Assembly: GCA_003490145.1 (NCBI GenBank) | Contig: QULQ01000004.1 | Coordinates: 186,001 to 250,000 of the forward strand | Source: Lachnospiraceae bacterium OM04-12BH | Lineage (GTDB): Bacteria > Bacillota > Clostridia > Lachnospirales > Lachnospiraceae | Reading direction: 5' to 3' | Length of the DNA: 64,000 bases | Shown here: positions 16,440-24,324 of the stretch, in pieces | Position numbering within the stretch: position 1 is the stretch's first letter | How the letters are laid out: each line of letters starts with the position of its first letter | Made by a program: the position numbers and the translations under genes | Notes under the pieces: generated by a model | The model's input: only the letters and a program-made list of their open reading frames with translations | What the model was told of the DNA's origin: nothing | Databases searched by the model: none

Positions 16440-19367
16440 ATGTCACAGAATCTTGAAAAATTAACAGCCTATGAAATTCTGGAAAAGAGACAGATCAAGG
16501 ATCTGAATTCCGAAGGATATCTGCTGAAGCACAAAAGGACAGGAGCACATATTACCCTGTTATTAAATGATGATGAGAACAAGGTATTTTATATTGGCTT
16601 TAGGACACCGCCAAAGGACAGCACGGGGGTTGCCCATATCCTGGAGCATTCCGTACTTTGCGGTTCTAAGAATTTTCCGGTAAAGGATCCCTTTATTGAG
16701 CTTGCCAAGGGTTCCCTGAATACCTTCCTGAATGCCATGACCTATCCAGATAAGACAGTTTACCCGGTAGCGAGCTGCAATGACACAGACTTTAAGAATC
16801 TGGTTCATGTCTATCTCGATGCCGTATTTTATCCGAATATCTACAAGGAAGAGAAGATCTTCCGCCAGGAAGGCTGGCACTATGAGCTGGAAAATAAGGA
16901 AGATGACCTGAAGATCAACGGTGTTGTTTATAATGAAATGAAGGGTGCCTTTTCTTCCCCGGATGATGTGGCAGAGAGAGAGATCATGAATTCCCTGTAT
17001 CCGGACATCACTTACGGACTGGAATCCGGTGGAGATCCTGAGGATATCCCTGATCTTACCTATGAAGAATTTCTTTCCTTCCATCAGAGATATTATCATC
17101 CGTCCAACAGCTATATTTACCTGTACGGTAATCTGGATGCGGAAGAATATCTGACCTTCCTGGAAGAGAATTATCTGAAGGATTTTGACAGCCTTACGAT
17201 TGATTCAGAGATCCGGCAGCAGGAGCCTTTTGCAGAGAAAAGGGAGATCGTAAAGGAATATTCCATTATGGATGATGAACCTGTCAGGGAGAACACCTAT
17301 CTGACCTATAATGTCTCCATGGGAAGCAGCCTTGACAGAAAGCTGTATGCGGCAATGGATATTCTTGACTATGTGCTCTGTTCTGCACCGGGAACACCGG
17401 TAAAGCAGGCTCTGATTGATGCAGGGATCGGTAAGGATGTTTACAGCACCATGGAAAATGGGATTGCACAGCCCTACTTCAGTATCGTAGCCAAGAATGC
17501 GGATGAAGACCAGAAGGAAGCCTTTGTTTCCGTGATCGAGGATACTCTGAAAAAGCTGGTGGAGGAAGGTATCGACAGAAAGGCACTGCAGGCGGCTGTC
17601 AATTACTTTACCTTCAAATACAGAGAAGGGGATTTTGGCTCCTATCCGAAAGGACTGATGCTTGGTCTGCAGGCAATGGACAGCTGGCTGTATGATAAGA
17701 AAGAGCCTTTTATGCATATCGAGGCCAATCAGACCTATGAGGAGCTGAAGGAGGCTATTACAGAGGGCTATTATGAGGAGCTGATTGACAGATATCTGCT
17801 GAAGAATCCGCATAAGACGATCCTTACCGTAAAGCCGGTACAGGGACTGACCACAAGGAAGGATGAAGCCCTTCATGACAGGCTTCAGGCATATAAGAAT
17901 ACACTTTCCGAAGAAGAGGTTCTTACTATTGTGGAGAATACAAAAGCACTCCGGGAATATCAGGAGGCACCTGATACGAAGGAAGCGTTAGAGACGATCC
18001 CACTTCTGAAACGGGAGGACATGAAGAAAGAGGCCACTCCTTATATCAATGAAGAAAGAAAGCTGGCAGGAAGTACCCTGCTTGTGCACGATATCTTCAC
18101 TAATGGGATCGCTTATATCAAGCTTTTATTTGATTTGAAACAGGTGCCGGCAGAGCTGTTCCCTTACGTTGGTATCCTGAAAAGTGTTCTGATGGGTGTC
18201 AACACAGAGCATTACAGCTATGGAGAGCTGTTTAATGAGGTCAACTGCAAAACCGGTGGGATTGATGTACAGGCAGGAACCTATGGCAATGCAAAAGATC
18301 TTTCAAAGTTCCTGGCTACGCTGGAGATCAAGACCAAAGTATTTTATGAAAACAGGGATGAGGCACTTGACCTGATCAGGGAGATCCTGCTGACATCTGA
18401 TTTTACAGATGATAAGAGGCTGAAGGAGATCATTGCCGAGTGCAGAAGCCGGATGCAGGCTTCCATGACAGGATCAGGACATACTGTTGCTGCACTGCGT
18501 GCACTTTCCTATTTCTCCCCGACAGCAGCCTGTGCACAGCAGCTTTCCGGTATAGTACAGTGTAGACTCCTGGAAGATCTGGACAGCAGCTTTGAGGAGA
18601 AAAAGGAATTCCTGAAAAAGAATCTGAAGGCACTGATCCATTATATTTTCCGTCCGGAAAACCTTCTGATTGACTATACAGGCACGGAAGAAGGACTTGC
18701 CGGTATTGAAGAGAAAATCGCAGAGTTCAGAAGTACTCTTTTCACAGACGAGGTATCAGGAACTCCTTATGTACCGGAGCTTTCGAAGAAAAATGAAGCC
18801 TTTATGACAGCCGGACAGGTACAGTATGTATGTCGTGCCGGCAACTTCCTGAAAAAGGGACTTCCTTATACAGGAGCACTGAAGGTTTTAAAGGTCATGA
18901 TGGGCTATGAATATCTGTGGACGCAGGTCAGGGTAAAGGGAGGAGCCTACGGATGTATGTGTACCTTCTCAAGAAGCGGAGATTCCTACTTTGTTTCCTA
19001 TAGGGATCCGAACCTCGAAAAGACCATTGAAACCTATCAGGAAGCTGCTGATTATGTGAAGAATTATGTGGCTGATGAAAGAACGGTAACACAGTTTATC
19101 ATAGGTGCGGTCAGTGAACTGGATACACCTATGACACCAAAGGGCAGAGGAAATTATTCTCTTGCAGGGTATCTGACCGGTCTTACGATGGACAGGATCC
19201 AGCAGGAGAGGGATGAGCTGCTGGCAACTACAGCAGAAACGATAAAGGGACTTTCCTGTTATATCGAAGCCTTTATGAAGGATGACTGTCTCTGCGTAGT
19301 AGGAAACGGAGAGAAGATAAAGGAAGAGAAGAAACTGTTTCTTTCTGTGGATCAGCTGTTCCATTAA
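16440..19367 (+). CDS. M16C insulinase-family zinc peptidase (PreP-like)
   Basis: A 975-residue cytoplasmic zinc metallopeptidase resembling presequence protease/falcilysin, which encloses and degrades unfolded peptides. The inverted zinc motif HILEH is at residues 66-70 and the third ligand is Glu166 in VYNEMKGAF. Four M16-type domains follow, and the C-terminal half keeps the R/Y substrate segment (LWTQVRVKGGAYGCMCTF). It has no signal peptide. It lies 17 bp behind the unknown 147-residue gene and 46 bp ahead of a lipoprotein gene. Peptide recycling is the likely role; the specific substrate is unknown. Confidence 0.93.
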   Translation: MSQNLEKLTAYEILEKRQIKDLNSEGYLLKHKRTGAHITLLLNDDENKVFYIGFRTPPKDSTGVAHILEHSVLCGSKNFPVKDPFIELAKGSLNTFLNAMTYPDKTVYPVASCNDTDFKNLVHVYLDAVFYPNIYKEEKIFRQEGWHYELENKEDDLKINGVVYNEMKGAFSSPDDVAEREIMNSLYPDITYGLESGGDPEDIPDLTYEEFLSFHQRYYHPSNSYIYLYGNLDAEEYLTFLEENYLKDFDSLTIDSEIRQQEPFAEKREIVKEYSIMDDEPVRENTYLTYNVSMGSSLDRKLYAAMDILDYVLCSAPGTPVKQALIDAGIGKDVYSTMENGIAQPYFSIVAKNADEDQKEAFVSVIEDTLKKLVEEGIDRKALQAAVNYFTFKYREGDFGSYPKGLMLGLQAMDSWLYDKKEPFMHIEANQTYEELKEAITEGYYEELIDRYLLKNPHKTILTVKPVQGLTTRKDEALHDRLQAYKNTLSEEEVLTIVENTKALREYQEAPDTKEALETIPLLKREDMKKEATPYINEERKLAGSTLLVHDIFTNGIAYIKLLFDLKQVPAELFPYVGILKSVLMGVNTEHYSYGELFNEVNCKTGGIDVQAGTYGNAKDLSKFLATLEIKTKVFYENRDEALDLIREILLTSDFTDDKRLKEIIAECRSRMQASMTGSGHTVAALRALSYFSPTAACAQQLSGIVQCRLLEDLDSSFEEKKEFLKKNLKALIHYIFRPENLLIDYTGTEEGLAGIEEKIAEFRSTLFTDEVSGTPYVPELSKKNEAFMTAGQVQYVCRAGNFLKKGLPYTGALKVLKVMMGYEYLWTQVRVKGGAYGCMCTFSRSGDSYFVSYRDPNLEKTIETYQEAADYVKNYVADERTVTQFIIGAVSELDTPMTPKGRGNYSLAGYLTGLTMDRIQQERDELLATTAETIKGLSCYIEAFMKDDCLCVVGNGEKIKEEKKLFLSVDQLFH

Positions 19368-19413
19368 AGGGATCAGCTTCCCGGAAGGAAGTAAATGCAA
19401 AGGAGGGGAAAGG

Positions 19414-20502
19414 ATGAAAAAGGAAAACACAGAAACAGGAAACAGAACCGGAGAATGGAAAACCAGAAGACGGACAGGCTTTCTGGCAGCAGGACTGGCT
19501 GCTGCATTACTGACATTTACGGGCTGCGGCAGTGCATCTTCGGATATGGCTATGATGACCACATCCAAGTCAGCAGACGGTGCTTATGAAAGTGCTTTTT
19601 ATGATACCGGGGATGTGTATGCCAACGAATATGAGTATGATACTGCTGAGGCGGTGGCAGAGGAGGGTGCCCCGGAGGAGGTCGCCGTACAGGATACCAG
19701 CCGGAAGCTGATCCGTAATGTTTCCATGGATGTGGAAACAGAGGAGTTCGAGACACTTTATGCAAGGGTGAATGAAAAGACAAAGGCGTATGGCGGCTAT
19801 GTGGAATCCAGCAATGTTTATAATAACAGCAGTTATTATGGGGAGAGCCTGCGAAATGCCAGTCTGACTATCCGGATCCCCCAGGATAAGCTGGACAGCT
19901 TTCTTTCCAATGTGGCAGAAATCTCCAATGTAACAAGCAGAAGTGAAAATGTGACAGATGTGACGCTGCAGTATGTGGATATGGAAAGTCATAAGAAAGC
20001 GCTGGAGGTAGAGCAGGAAAGACTGCTTGACCTGCTGGAGCAGGCAGAAAGTGTAGAAGATATCATTACAATAGAGAGCAGGCTGTCTGATGTGCGGTAT
20101 CAGATCGAAAGCATGGAGTCCCAGCTCCGTACCATGGACAATCAGGTAAATTACAGTACTGTGAATCTTTATATTAATGAAGTGAAAAAGCTGACACCGG
20201 TAGAAGAACAGGATACCTGGGAGAGGATCAGCAGCGGCTTTATAAACAGTCTGGAAGATGTAGGAGAGGGACTTTCCGAGTTTGGAATAGGTGTTCTGAT
20301 CGATCTGCCTTATATCGTTGTATTCCTGATCGTGCTTCTGATATTTGTACTTGTGATCAAGGGGATCGTGAGAGGACATAAGAAAAGAAAGATAAAAAAG
20401 GCACAGAGAGCAGAGGAAAAAGCAGCGAAGAAGGCTGCAGATGCTGCCAGGGCTGCAGTGCAGAATACAGAGAGCACAGAAAAGGAAGAAAAACATGAAT
20501 GA
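19414..20502 (+). CDS. DUF4349 lipoprotein with C-terminal membrane segment
   Basis: A 362-residue surface protein. After a basic N-region comes a hydrophobic stretch ending in a lipobox (LTFTGC, Cys about 38). Then come a low-complexity acidic linker, the DUF4349 domain (about 95-280) with a coiled coil (EVEQERLLDLLEQAES), and a transmembrane helix near 290-315 (VLIDLPYIVVFLIVLLIFVLV). A Lys/Ala-rich cytoplasmic tail ends the protein. The domain is found in many Firmicutes lipoproteins of unknown role. Its stop overlaps the era start codon by 8 bp, so the two are translationally coupled. The lipid anchor plus the C-terminal helix implies attachment at both ends. Confidence 0.85.
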   Translation: MKKENTETGNRTGEWKTRRRTGFLAAGLAAALLTFTGCGSASSDMAMMTTSKSADGAYESAFYDTGDVYANEYEYDTAEAVAEEGAPEEVAVQDTSRKLIRNVSMDVETEEFETLYARVNEKTKAYGGYVESSNVYNNSSYYGESLRNASLTIRIPQDKLDSFLSNVAEISNVTSRSENVTDVTLQYVDMESHKKALEVEQERLLDLLEQAESVEDIITIESRLSDVRYQIESMESQLRTMDNQVNYSTVNLYINEVKKLTPVEEQDTWERISSGFINSLEDVGEGLSEFGIGVLIDLPYIVVFLIVLLIFVLVIKGIVRGHKKRKIKKAQRAEEKAAKKAADAARAAVQNTESTEKEEKHE

Positions 20503-21397
20503 CCAGTATAAATCCGGGTTTGCCGCACTGATCGGCAGACCCAATGTAGGAAAATCCACTCTGATGAATAATCTCATCGGACAGAAGATCGCGATCACCT
20601 CAAGAAAACCGCAGACTACCAGAAACCGGATCCGCACGGTTTATACCTCTGATGAGGGACAGATCGTCTTTACCGATACACCGGGTATCCACAAGTCCAA
20701 GAATAAGCTTGGGGAGTATATGGTGGGAACGGCAGAAAGTGCGATCAGGGAGGTGGATGTGATCCTTTTCCTGGTAGAACCAACCGATTATATCGGAGCA
20801 GGGGAGAAGCATATCATCGAGCAGCTTTCAAAGCAGAATACACCGGTCATCCTTGTGATCAACAAGATCGATATGGTGAAGAAAGAAGAGCTGCTGCACT
20901 TTATCGATGTGTATCGGAAGGAAATGGATTTTGCAGAGATCGTTCCGGTTTCTGCCCTGAAAAAGGAAAATACAGAGGAGCTGATCTCCTGTATTATGAA
21001 ATATCTGCCCTATGGACCTGCCTTTTATGATGAGGACACCGTGACTGACCAGCCACAGCGTCAGATCGTAGCGGAGCTGATCCGGGAGAAGGCACTGCGC
21101 TGTCTGGATGAGGAGATCCCACACGGCATAGCGGTTACCATTGAGAAGATGAAGTGGAGAAAAGATATTGTAGATATTGATGCGACCATTATCTGCGAAA
21201 GAGAATCCCATAAGGGGATCATCATCGGCAGGCAGGGAAGCATGCTGAAGAAAATTGGTACAGAAGCCAGAAAAGATATTGAGAAGATGCTGGATTCCAG
21301 AGTGAATCTGCAGCTCTGGGTCAAGGTCAAGAAGGACTGGAGAGACAGTGATTTCCTGCTGAAAAATTTCGGCTATAATCAGAAGGATTACGAATAG
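20495..21397 (+). CDS. era: GTPase Era
   Basis: Era is an essential GTPase that binds 16S rRNA and assists 30S subunit maturation. I take the ATG at 20495 (300 residues) with AAGGAAG upstream, overlapping the DUF4349 stop, because the protein then begins MNDQYKSGFAALIGRPNVGKS as Era proteins do. G1 is GRPNVGKST (14-22), G3 is DTPGIHKSKNKLGEY and G4 is NKID. The C-terminal KH domain is intact (ICERESHKGIIIGRQGSMLKKIG). It is followed by a YqzL-like small gene and recO, the standard Firmicutes order. Confidence 0.97.
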   Translation: MNDQYKSGFAALIGRPNVGKSTLMNNLIGQKIAITSRKPQTTRNRIRTVYTSDEGQIVFTDTPGIHKSKNKLGEYMVGTAESAIREVDVILFLVEPTDYIGAGEKHIIEQLSKQNTPVILVINKIDMVKKEELLHFIDVYRKEMDFAEIVPVSALKKENTEELISCIMKYLPYGPAFYDEDTVTDQPQRQIVAELIREKALRCLDEEIPHGIAVTIEKMKWRKDIVDIDATIICERESHKGIIIGRQGSMLKKIGTEARKDIEKMLDSRVNLQLWVKVKKDWRDSDFLLKNFGYNQKDYE

Positions 21398-21447
21398 AAA
21401 AATAAAAAAAGCAAACCCTAATAGGAAACAGGATCAGGGGGCGCAAG

Positions 21448-21624
21448 ATGAAGGAAACAGATTACTGGGAGCAGTTTTTAAAGACAGGAAAGGTAGAGGA
21501 TTATCTTTCCTACTCAGCCGGAAAGCAGGAAAAAGGCAGACAGGAAGAGGGAGAAGAGAAAGGTGCAGGATTTGTGCAGCGTTACCGGCCTGATACTGAA
21601 GGCGGAACCTTTCGGGGAATATGA
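21448..21624 (+). CDS. Small YqzL-like protein between era and recO
   Basis: A 58-residue ORF begins MKETDYWEQFLKTGKVEDYL after an aggggg site. The start resembles the tiny YqzL proteins encoded between era and recO in Bacilli and Clostridia (aromatic/Trp start, then a TG-x-V/I-x-x-YL motif); the rest is low-complexity Glu/Lys/Gly. It overlaps the recO start by 62 bp in another frame, which suggests translational coupling. Its function is unknown. Being short, it could be a chance frame, but the position and N-terminus argue that it is real. Confidence 0.6.
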   Translation: MKETDYWEQFLKTGKVEDYLSYSAGKQEKGRQEEGEEKGAGFVQRYRPDTEGGTFRGI

Positions 21625-22213
21625 CAGAAGAGTTGTGATGCTGACGAGGGAAAGGGGGAAAATAGCAGCCTTTGCCAAAGGGGCAAGAAGACAGGGCAGC
21701 AGGCTGCTTGCTTCCACCAATCCCTTTTGCTTTGGAGAATTCAGGCTGTATGAGGGAAGAACATCCTACAGCATATCCGAAGCATCGATCCAGAATTATT
21801 TTGCCCCCTTAAGGGAAGATTTTGAAAATGCCTGCTATGGTATGTATTTCCTGGAAGTAATGGATTATTATACCAGAGAAAACAATGATGAAAAGGAAAT
21901 GCTAAAGCTTCTCTATCAGTCACTCCGGGCTCTGTGCCATAAAAACCTGGATAACCGGCTGGTACGGTACATATTTGAGATCAAGGCGCTTGCGTTAAAT
22001 GGAGAGTATCCGGGATTGCCGAAGGATAAGAGCTATGAAGAATCTACAGCTTATGCAGCTGCATTTATCGTGGGAACACCAGTGGAAAAGCTGTATACTT
22101 TCACAGTGACAGAAAAAGTACTGAAGGAGCTGCAGGAAATTACGGATGAGTTCCGGAAGCGGTTTATAGACAGAAATTTTAAAAGTCTCGAAATATTGAT
22201 TGAAAAACCATAA
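21563..22213 (+). CDS. recO: DNA repair protein RecO (no zinc cysteines)
   Basis: RecO helps load RecA onto SSB-coated single strands in the RecFOR pathway. The 216-residue protein starts at a GTG inside the preceding small ORF (purine-rich gggagaagagaaag upstream). It shows the OB-fold N-terminus (VTGLILKAEPFGEYDRRVVMLT, IAAFAKGARRQ) and the helical C-terminus. It is shorter than the usual 240-260 residues, and the C-terminal zinc-finger cysteines of many RecO proteins are absent: after LNGEYPG the expected Cys pair is replaced by a short linker. The identity is firm from sequence and from the era neighbourhood. Confidence 0.93.
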   Translation: MQDLCSVTGLILKAEPFGEYDRRVVMLTRERGKIAAFAKGARRQGSRLLASTNPFCFGEFRLYEGRTSYSISEASIQNYFAPLREDFENACYGMYFLEVMDYYTRENNDEKEMLKLLYQSLRALCHKNLDNRLVRYIFEIKALALNGEYPGLPKDKSYEESTAYAAAFIVGTPVEKLYTFTVTEKVLKELQEITDEFRKRFIDRNFKSLEILIEKP

Positions 22214-22228
22214 TAAGTCATATATAAT
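22200..22228 (+). promoter_or_regulatory. Promoter upstream of the lipoprotein gene and possibly glyS-alaS
   Basis: TTGAAA (22200-22205), a 17-bp spacer and a perfect TATAAT (22223-22228), overlapping the end of recO. Confidence 0.65.
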
Positions 22229-22272
22229 AGTTGGGTATAAATTGCAGGCGTGAGAGGAAGAGTGCAGCATCT

Positions 22273-22890
22273 ATGTGGAGAAGCAGATTAGTTTCACCAA
22301 AGAAAAAGACGAATGCCCTTCTTGTACTGCTGCTTACGATGGCTTTGACCAGTGGGTGTGGCAGTGAAACAGAGGAAAGCAGGGCAGAACTGCAGAAGGA
22401 TGGCAGCGTGAAGAGTGTCATAAGCGAAAGCTTTGACAAGCCAGATTATGATATTAATGAGCTGCAGCAGATGGTTCTGGAGGAATCGGCCTCCTATAAC
22501 AGAAGTGTGGGAGACAGTGCAGTTTCCGTAGAGAAGGTTTCTGAGAAGGATGGGACAGCCAGTGTGAAAATGACCTATAGGAGTGCAGCGGACTATGCGG
22601 CCTTTAATGACGGCATTTTTTTTGTGGGTTCACCGAAAGAGGCAGAGGAAGAGGGCTACAATCTGAATAAGGTTCTGAGCAGTACCAGGAATCCTCTGGA
22701 AACGGTAGGGGAAGCTGACATTCTTGACATGGACGGTGATGTAAGGATCCTGATCACGGATATGAAGGATCCGGTGGTTCTTGACGGCAAGGCGATCTAC
22801 ACAAGTGACAATGTGCAGACAGATAAGAAATATAAGACAGTTACCCTGAAGGAAGAGTCTGGGGAGCCTGCCTATATCATCTATAAATAA
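22273..22890 (+). CDS. Predicted lipoprotein, unknown function
   Basis: A 205-residue protein. I prefer the ATG at 22273, which gives a compact signal peptide: basic SPKKK, a hydrophobic core and the lipobox LTSGC. The open frame extends 14 codons further to a TTG. The mature part is acidic with no recognised motif. It is predicted to be mostly extracytoplasmic beta-strand, and many positions are Ser/Asp/Glu. It has its own promoter at 22200-22228 and lies just upstream of glyS, a linkage for which I see no functional reason. Its family is not recognised. Confidence 0.7.
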   Translation: MWRSRLVSPKKKTNALLVLLLTMALTSGCGSETEESRAELQKDGSVKSVISESFDKPDYDINELQQMVLEESASYNRSVGDSAVSVEKVSEKDGTASVKMTYRSAADYAAFNDGIFFVGSPKEAEEEGYNLNKVLSSTRNPLETVGEADILDMDGDVRILITDMKDPVVLDGKAIYTSDNVQTDKKYKTVTLKEESGEPAYIIYK

Positions 22891-22917
22891 TTAAAACAAA
22901 TGAAAGGTATGTGTGTT

Positions 22918-24306
22918 ATGGAAAAGACAATGGACAAAATTGTTGCTCTGGCGAAATCAAGGGGATTTGTACATCCCGGCAGTGAGATCTACGGAGGACT
23001 GGCTAATACCTGGGATTTTGGAATTCTCGGTGTGGAACTGAAAAATAATATCAAGCAGGCATGGTGGCAGAAGTTCGTAAAGGAAAGTCCAACCAACGTA
23101 GGTGTGGACTGCGCCATCCTTATGAACCCCCAGACATGGGTTGCATCAGGACATCTGGGAAGCTTTTCAGATCCCCTGATGGACTGCAAGGAATGTCATG
23201 AGAGATTCCGCGCAGACAAGATCATTGAAGATTATGTACAGGAAAAGGGAATCAGGCTGGAATCAGCAGTAGATGGCTGGACACAGGAGCAGATGAAGAA
23301 TTTCATTGAAGAGAATCAGATCCCCTGCCCGAGCTGTGGCAAGCACAATTTCACCGATATCAGACAGTTTAACCTGATGTTCAAGACCTTCCAGGGTGTT
23401 ACCGAGGATGCGAAGAATACCGTATATCTCCGTCCGGAAACAGCACAGGGTATTTTTGTAAACTTCAAGAATGTACAGAGAACGTCCAGAAAGAAGATTC
23501 CTTTCGGTATCTGTCAGGTAGGCAAGTCCTTCCGTAACGAGATCACACCCGGCAATTTCATTTTCCGTGTCAGGGAATTTGAGCAGATGGAAATGGAGTT
23601 CTTCTGCGAGCCAGATACAGACCTTGAGTGGTTCGCATACTGGAAGAAATACTGTATCGACTGGCTGAAGTCCCTTGGCATGAAGGAAGAGGAAATGCGT
23701 GTCCGTGACCATGACAAGGAAGAGCTTTCCTTCTATTCCAAGGCTACTACAGACGTAGAGTTTCTGTTCCCCTTCGGATGGGGCGAACTGTGGGGTATCG
23801 CAGACAGAACCGATTATGACCTGACACAGCATCAGAATGTATCCGGTCAGGATCTGACATACTTTGATGACCAAAAGAACCAGAAATATATTCCTTATGT
23901 TATTGAGCCTTCCGTAGGTGTGGAGAGACTGTTCCTTGCATTCCTCTGCGGCGCTTATGATGAAGAAGAGATCGGCGAAGGAGATGTACGTACTGTGCTG
24001 CATTTCCATCCGGCTCTTGCACCGGTCAAGATCGGTGTGCTTCCACTTTCCAAGAAGCTGAATGAGGGTGCTGAGAAGGTATTTAACCAGTTATCCAGGA
24101 AATACAACTGTGAATTTGATGACAGAGGGAATATCGGAAAGAGATACCGCCGTCAGGATGAGATCGGAACACCCTTCTGCATCACCTATGACTTTGATTC
24201 TGAGACAGACGGCTGTGTAACTGTCAGATTCAGAGACTCCATGGAGCAGGAGCGTGTAGCGATTGCTGATCTGGATGCTTATTTTGCAGATAAGTTTACT
24301 TTCTAA
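22918..24306 (+). CDS. glyS: Glycyl-tRNA synthetase (single-chain type)
   Basis: This class II synthetase charges tRNA-Gly. It is the single-polypeptide type found in Gram-positives and eukaryotes, not the alpha/beta tetramer. The ATG at 22918 gives 462 residues and has AAAGGT 8 bases upstream; an in-frame ATG at 22900 has no good site. Visible are motif 1-type [23 protein letters not shown], motif 2 ([25 protein letters not shown]) and motif 3 ([13 protein letters not shown]), plus a C-terminal anticodon-binding domain. A CxxC...CxxC zinc-type element ([16 protein letters not shown]) is inserted near 80-140. alaS follows after 18 bp. No T-box leader is present. Confidence 0.97.
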   Translation: MEKTMDKIVALAKSRGFVHPGSEIYGGLANTWDFGILGVELKNNIKQAWWQKFVKESPTNVGVDCAILMNPQTWVASGHLGSFSDPLMDCKECHERFRADKIIEDYVQEKGIRLESAVDGWTQEQMKNFIEENQIPCPSCGKHNFTDIRQFNLMFKTFQGVTEDAKNTVYLRPETAQGIFVNFKNVQRTSRKKIPFGICQVGKSFRNEITPGNFIFRVREFEQMEMEFFCEPDTDLEWFAYWKKYCIDWLKSLGMKEEEMRVRDHDKEELSFYSKATTDVEFLFPFGWGELWGIADRTDYDLTQHQNVSGQDLTYFDDQKNQKYIPYVIEPSVGVERLFLAFLCGAYDEEEIGEGDVRTVLHFHPALAPVKIGVLPLSKKLNEGAEKVFNQLSRKYNCEFDDRGNIGKRYRRQDEIGTPFCITYDFDSETDGCVTVRFRDSMEQERVAIADLDAYFADKFTF

Positions 24307-24324
24307 TATGAGGAGAATAAGGAA

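Noticed and set aside
22891..22917. T-box leader before glyS or alaS
   Set aside because: The gaps are 27 and 18 bases, far shorter than a T-box, and no specifier hairpin is visible.
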